A DNA stretch of 64,000 bases from Dickeya undicola (GTDB taxonomy: Bacteria > Pseudomonadota > Gammaproteobacteria > Enterobacterales > Enterobacteriaceae), in assembly GCF_000784735.1 (NCBI RefSeq), contig NZ_JSYG01000001.1, forward strand, positions 62,001 through 126,000, read 5' to 3'. The notes under the pieces are model-generated. The model did no database searches and was not told the DNA's origin. It saw only the letters and a list, made by a program, of their open reading frames with translations. A program made the position numbers and the translations under genes. The stretch's first letter is position 1; each line of letters starts with the position of its first letter. Positions 61,599 through 64,000 of this stretch are shown piece by piece.

Positions 61599-63145
61599 TT
61601 TGAGCCTCCTGTCAGTGAAGTGGGGAGTCTGGTTAATGGAGCGGAAGGTTCTGTGAGTGAAGCAGAAGGTTCTATAAGTGAAGCAGATAAAGGAAAGCGC
61701 AGGACCAGACAGGTGCCGCCACCTGGGCGGGACGTCAGGTCTATCGCCCCCTGATGATGCGCCACCAGCGTCTGGATTAAACGCAATTCCATCCCCTTGC
61801 CCGGCGTGGTGAGCGCGGTCTGGGTGCTGACGTAGCGCACCTGATCCAGCGGTACATTGTCTTCCAGATACAGTGACAGCCAATCGCCGTCCTGACGGGC
61901 GAACAGATGCACCGAAAGTGCGAAAGGCCGGATTTCTCCCGCCAGCGCCAGCGTACGGTCCAGCCACAGGCTAAGGCAGGCCAGAATCTGGGTGCGCTGC
62001 CCGAACCCGGTCAGTTGCGGCGTATCCAGCTCGCAACGTAGCTGGTCACCGTCGGTAAAACGGGTGTGATACAACGCGGCCAGATCCTCGGCCAGCACGC
62101 CGAGCGGCCAGTCCGCCGCCGGTTCAAAATCCAGCGACGGGCGGCAGGCCTGCAACCGCGCCACCGCCTCTTCGCCTTCGCGCCAGGCGGATTCCAGCGC
62201 CACGTTGCTGCGGTCCGCACCGTTGAGCCGACGGGCGGCCGCCAGCATGTTGATCGGGCAATTGAGCTGAATCAGCGCCGCATCCAGCGACTCGCGGATC
62301 GCCGCCAGCAGCTTGCCGTTGGTCATCTGTTGTTTGAGACGATCGAGCCGCCCCTGCTGTTGCTGCTGTTGCTGTTCGGTGCAGTCGCTGATGACGATCA
62401 GCGTGCGCGGCAGCGCGGTGTCGGTGAAATAGCGGCTGGCTTCCTCATTGACGCCTGGCAGCGCCCAGTAGCCGAGCGTCAGCCAGCGTACCGCGCCGCG
62501 AATGGTGACCGGCAGCGCCGTTCCCTGCTGCAATGCCGCCTTATTGGCCGGGTAATCCAGCACCGCCAGCAGCTCGCGGCCGCCGCAGTCGGCGCACAGC
62601 GTCTTGTAGGCCAGGTTATCCATGATCACCCGATCCTGCTCGTCCACGACTACCACTGCCGCCGGGATATTGTTCAGCACCGCGGTGATCATGGTCATGT
62701 GGTTGCGCAGCCGCTGTTCCAGCGCATAACCGGCACTGATGTCCTTGTGCATACCGAGGTAGTGTTCCACCTCGCCATGGGAATTGAAAATCGGCGTGAT
62801 GTCGATTTCCGCCAGATACAGGCTGCCGTCACGGCGGCGATTAATCAGCTGACCGCGCCAGGCGCGCCCCTGCAACAACGTCTGCCACAGTGTCTGATAC
62901 ACCTCGGTCGGGGTCTGCTGGCTGGCGAGAATGCGGTGATTCTGCCCGAGCAGCTGTGGCAGGCTGTAACCGGTCAGGCGGCAAAACGCCGGGTTGGTGT
63001 ACACAATATGGGCGTGCGGGTCAGTCAGGGAGATCGCCACCGACGACTGTTCCACCACCGTCGAAAACAGCGACGGATGCTGCCGGGACAAATGGCTGGC
63101 GATCTCGCCCAGCGGAAAAGACTCCGCCATCAAATGCATGGACAT
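61595..63145 (-). CDS. nifL: Redox/nitrogen-sensing anti-activator NifL
   Basis: NifL is a flavoprotein that binds and inhibits NifA in oxygen or fixed nitrogen. The 516 residues contain PAS1 for FAD (about 25-140, with TNPAFCRLTGYSLPQLLGQN and YLGMHKDISA), PAS2 (about 150-260), a 7-Gln linker and a GHKL-like C-terminal domain (GKGMELRLIQTLVAHHQGAI, RPGGGTCLVLRFPL). The position of the kinase His is LNCPINML, so no phosphotransfer is expected. Past LRFPL is an extra tail of about 30 residues of Ser-Leu-Thr-Glu-Pro repeats. Translation is coupled to nifA. Confidence 0.95.
   Translation of the reverse strand: MSMHLMAESFPLGEIASHLSRQHPSLFSTVVEQSSVAISLTDPHAHIVYTNPAFCRLTGYSLPQLLGQNHRILASQQTPTEVYQTLWQTLLQGRAWRGQLINRRRDGSLYLAEIDITPIFNSHGEVEHYLGMHKDISAGYALEQRLRNHMTMITAVLNNIPAAVVVVDEQDRVIMDNLAYKTLCADCGGRELLAVLDYPANKAALQQGTALPVTIRGAVRWLTLGYWALPGVNEEASRYFTDTALPRTLIVISDCTEQQQQQQQGRLDRLKQQMTNGKLLAAIRESLDAALIQLNCPINMLAAARRLNGADRSNVALESAWREGEEAVARLQACRPSLDFEPAADWPLGVLAEDLAALYHTRFTDGDQLRCELDTPQLTGFGQRTQILACLSLWLDRTLALAGEIRPFALSVHLFARQDGDWLSLYLEDNVPLDQVRYVSTQTALTTPGKGMELRLIQTLVAHHQGAIDLTSRPGGGTCLVLRFPLSASLIEPSASLTEPSAPLTRLPTSLTGGSK
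61644..61685 (-). repeat. 21-bp tandem repeat in the nifL 3' end
   Basis: Two 21-bp units (61644-61664 and 61665-61685) differ at two bases and keep the reading frame. A degenerate third unit precedes them. They encode the Ser-Ala-Ser-Leu-x-Glu-Pro repeats. Confidence 0.85.
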
Positions 63146-63184
63146 GGGGTGACTCCCTTACGGTTTGGCGGCGGGGATGTCGGC

Positions 63185-63213
63185 TTGTCGACAATTTGTC
63201 GCAGGCTGCGACA
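63185..63213. promoter_or_regulatory. Palindromes TTGTCGACAA and TGT-N11-ACA upstream of nifL
   Basis: TTGTCGACAA (63185-63194) and TGTCGCAGGCTGCGACA (63197-63213) are perfect inverted repeats. The second has the NifA-site ends TGT...ACA, but with 11 bp between instead of 10. Its centre is about 270 bp from the nifF start point and within the nifL leader. Confidence 0.5.
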
Positions 63214-63247
63214 CCCCGTCCGGCTGGCGAATAACGGAGAATAACCA

Positions 63248-63263
63248 TGCAAACAATGCACCC
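63248..63263 (-). promoter_or_regulatory. nifLA sigma-54 promoter (-24/-12)
   Basis: On the minus strand GGGTGCATTGTTTGCA keeps GG-N10-GC and TTGCA. It is close to the Klebsiella nifL promoter pattern. It lies about 100 bp upstream of the nifL ATG. Confidence 0.8.
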
Positions 63264-63381
63264 TTTATTGATTAAGCCAACTAAACATTGATCCGGATCC
63301 CTGTTTTTCCACCAAAAACCACCAAACCCCGTTGCCGTGTACCTTTATCAAGGGAAAAGCCATATCACTCGTACAAAAAAA

Positions 63382-63396
63382 GCACAAAAAAAGTGC
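63382..63396. promoter_or_regulatory. NtrC-binding site upstream of nifLA
   Basis: GCAC-N7-GTGC is a perfect match to the NtrC core dyad. It is centred about 150 bp upstream of the predicted nifL start point, a typical enhancer distance. Confidence 0.75.
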
Positions 63397-63448
63397 GCTC
63401 TTGCGCCATCAATGTGCAGAAAAATCCATGTGGCCCGTTAGCCAAAAC

Positions 63449-63464
63449 TGGCATGGGATTCGCA
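63449..63464 (+). promoter_or_regulatory. nifF sigma-54 promoter (-24/-12)
   Basis: TGGCATGGGATTCGCA matches TGGCAC-N5-TTGCA at all but two positions. It lies 135 bp upstream of the nifF ATG. Confidence 0.8.
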
Positions 63465-63598
63465 AAACCGTATGTGTAACCACAGGGTTCGCAGCAGGAC
63501 TCACAGCATGAATGAACAGCCTTACGTCAGCTTCCGGGCGGGCTGCTTCACTTCATCGTCCTGCATTTTCTTTTCATCACGTAATCAGGAGCACCGCT

Positions 63599-64000
63599 AT
63601 GGCGAACATTGGCATTTTCTTTGGCACCGATACCGGCAAAACCCGCAAGATCGCCAAACTGATTCATCAGAAACTGGGCGAAGCGGCGGACGCGCCGGTC
63701 AACATCAACCGCACCTCGCTGGAGACATTTCTGTCCTACCCGGTACTGCTGCTGGGCACCCCGACGCTAGGCGACGGGCAGTTGCCCGGTATCGAGGCCG
63801 GTTGCGAAGCGCCGTCCTGGCTGGAATTCGCCGATGAACTGGCTGGCACCGACCTGAAAGGCAAAATCGTCGCGCTGTTCGGGCTGGGGGATCAGCAGGG
63901 CTACCCGGACAATTTCGCCAGCGGCCTGAAACCGCTCTACGACGTGATGACCGACCTGGGCGCGCGCGTGGTGGGCGACTGGCCGAGCGACGGCTACGAA
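63599..64000 (+). CDS. nifF: Nitrogenase electron-donor flavodoxin NifF (partial)
   Basis: NifF passes electrons from pyruvate oxidation (NifJ) to nitrogenase reductase. The first 134 codons are visible; the gene runs off the right edge. It begins MANIGIFFGTDTGKTRKIAK behind AGGAG. The phosphate loop GTDTGKT, the flavin loops LLLGTPTLGDGQLPG and LFGLGDQQGYPDNFASGL, and VVGDWPSDGYE are the long-chain flavodoxin pattern. It is divergent from nifLA, as in Klebsiella. Confidence 0.95.
   Translation, partial: MANIGIFFGTDTGKTRKIAKLIHQKLGEAADAPVNINRTSLETFLSYPVLLLGTPTLGDGQLPGIEAGCEAPSWLEFADELAGTDLKGKIVALFGLGDQQGYPDNFASGLKPLYDVMTDLGARVVGDWPSDGYE

Larger units (their letters stand above)
63146..63598. 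other. nifL-nifF divergent control region
   Basis: A 453-bp interval with an NtrC site, two -24/-12 promoters and palindromes, listed separately. No gene is supported inside it. Confidence 0.7.

Noticed and set aside
61599-61967. 123-residue N-terminal extension of NifA
   Set aside because: It lies wholly inside nifL in another frame, is not NifA-like, and the ATG at 61598 has a strong ribosome site and the usual 4-bp overlap.

Overview
The window looks like chromosome of a soft-rot enterobacterium, most likely Dickeya (or a close relative such as Pectobacterium). The core genes are near-identical in order and protein motifs to the Escherichia coli serA-to-ruvX and purA-to-queG blocks. Added to these are a PlaR/YiaJ-type IclR regulator next to yggE and the edge of a Klebsiella-type nif cluster. 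Species assignment is an inference from recalled gene content, not a database search.

Region 1 (1-22400) is conserved housekeeping DNA. It holds the end of an alcohol dehydrogenase, serA, rpiA, argP, yggE, plaR, mscS, the glycolytic run epd-pgk-fbaA, tktA, tsgA, speA, metK, sprT, endA, rsmE, gshB, yqgE and ruvX. Compared with E. coli, argO is missing between yggE and mscS (plaR is there), and speB/loiP are missing between speA and tktA (tsgA is there). Legible control sites include MetJ boxes at metK, Cra- and CRP-like sites upstream of epd, and many intrinsic terminators.

Region 2 (22400-40600) joins a second conserved block: fbp, mpl, purA, yjeT, hflC, hflK, hflX, hfq, miaA, mutL, amiB, tsaE, nnr, queG, and two identical tRNA-Gly(GCC) genes. 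A GhrA-like hydroxyacid dehydrogenase sits between the two tRNAs.

Region 3 (40600-57700) is accessory. It holds an unrecognised 225-residue protein gene, a flavin monooxygenase, and a five-gene cluster (NtaA-type monooxygenase, polar amino-acid binding protein, GNAT acetyltransferase, permease, ATPase). That cluster resembles the Bacillus yxeKLMNO set for scavenging modified cysteine. Next come a secreted alpha/beta hydrolase, the organic-peroxide pair ohr/ohrR with recognisable shared operators, the p-aminobenzoyl-glutamate locus abgA-abgB-abgT with divergent abgR, and a chemoreceptor with a clear sigma-28 promoter.

Region 4 (57900-64000) is one end of a nif cluster: nifQ, nifB, nifA and nifL on the minus strand, with nifF divergent and cut by the window edge. 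The control logic can be read directly: an NtrC-type site and a -24/-12 promoter for nifLA, a -24/-12 promoter for nifF, and a NifA upstream activator site plus -24/-12 promoter for nifBQ. NifL carries a 7-Gln linker and a repeat-derived C-terminal tail. I found no CRISPR array, insertion sequence or prophage. The most unusual items are the yxe-like cluster, the unrecognised protein gene, the tRNA-flanked dehydrogenase, the NifL tail, and a 17-bp TGT-N11-ACA palindrome in the nifL-nifF interval.
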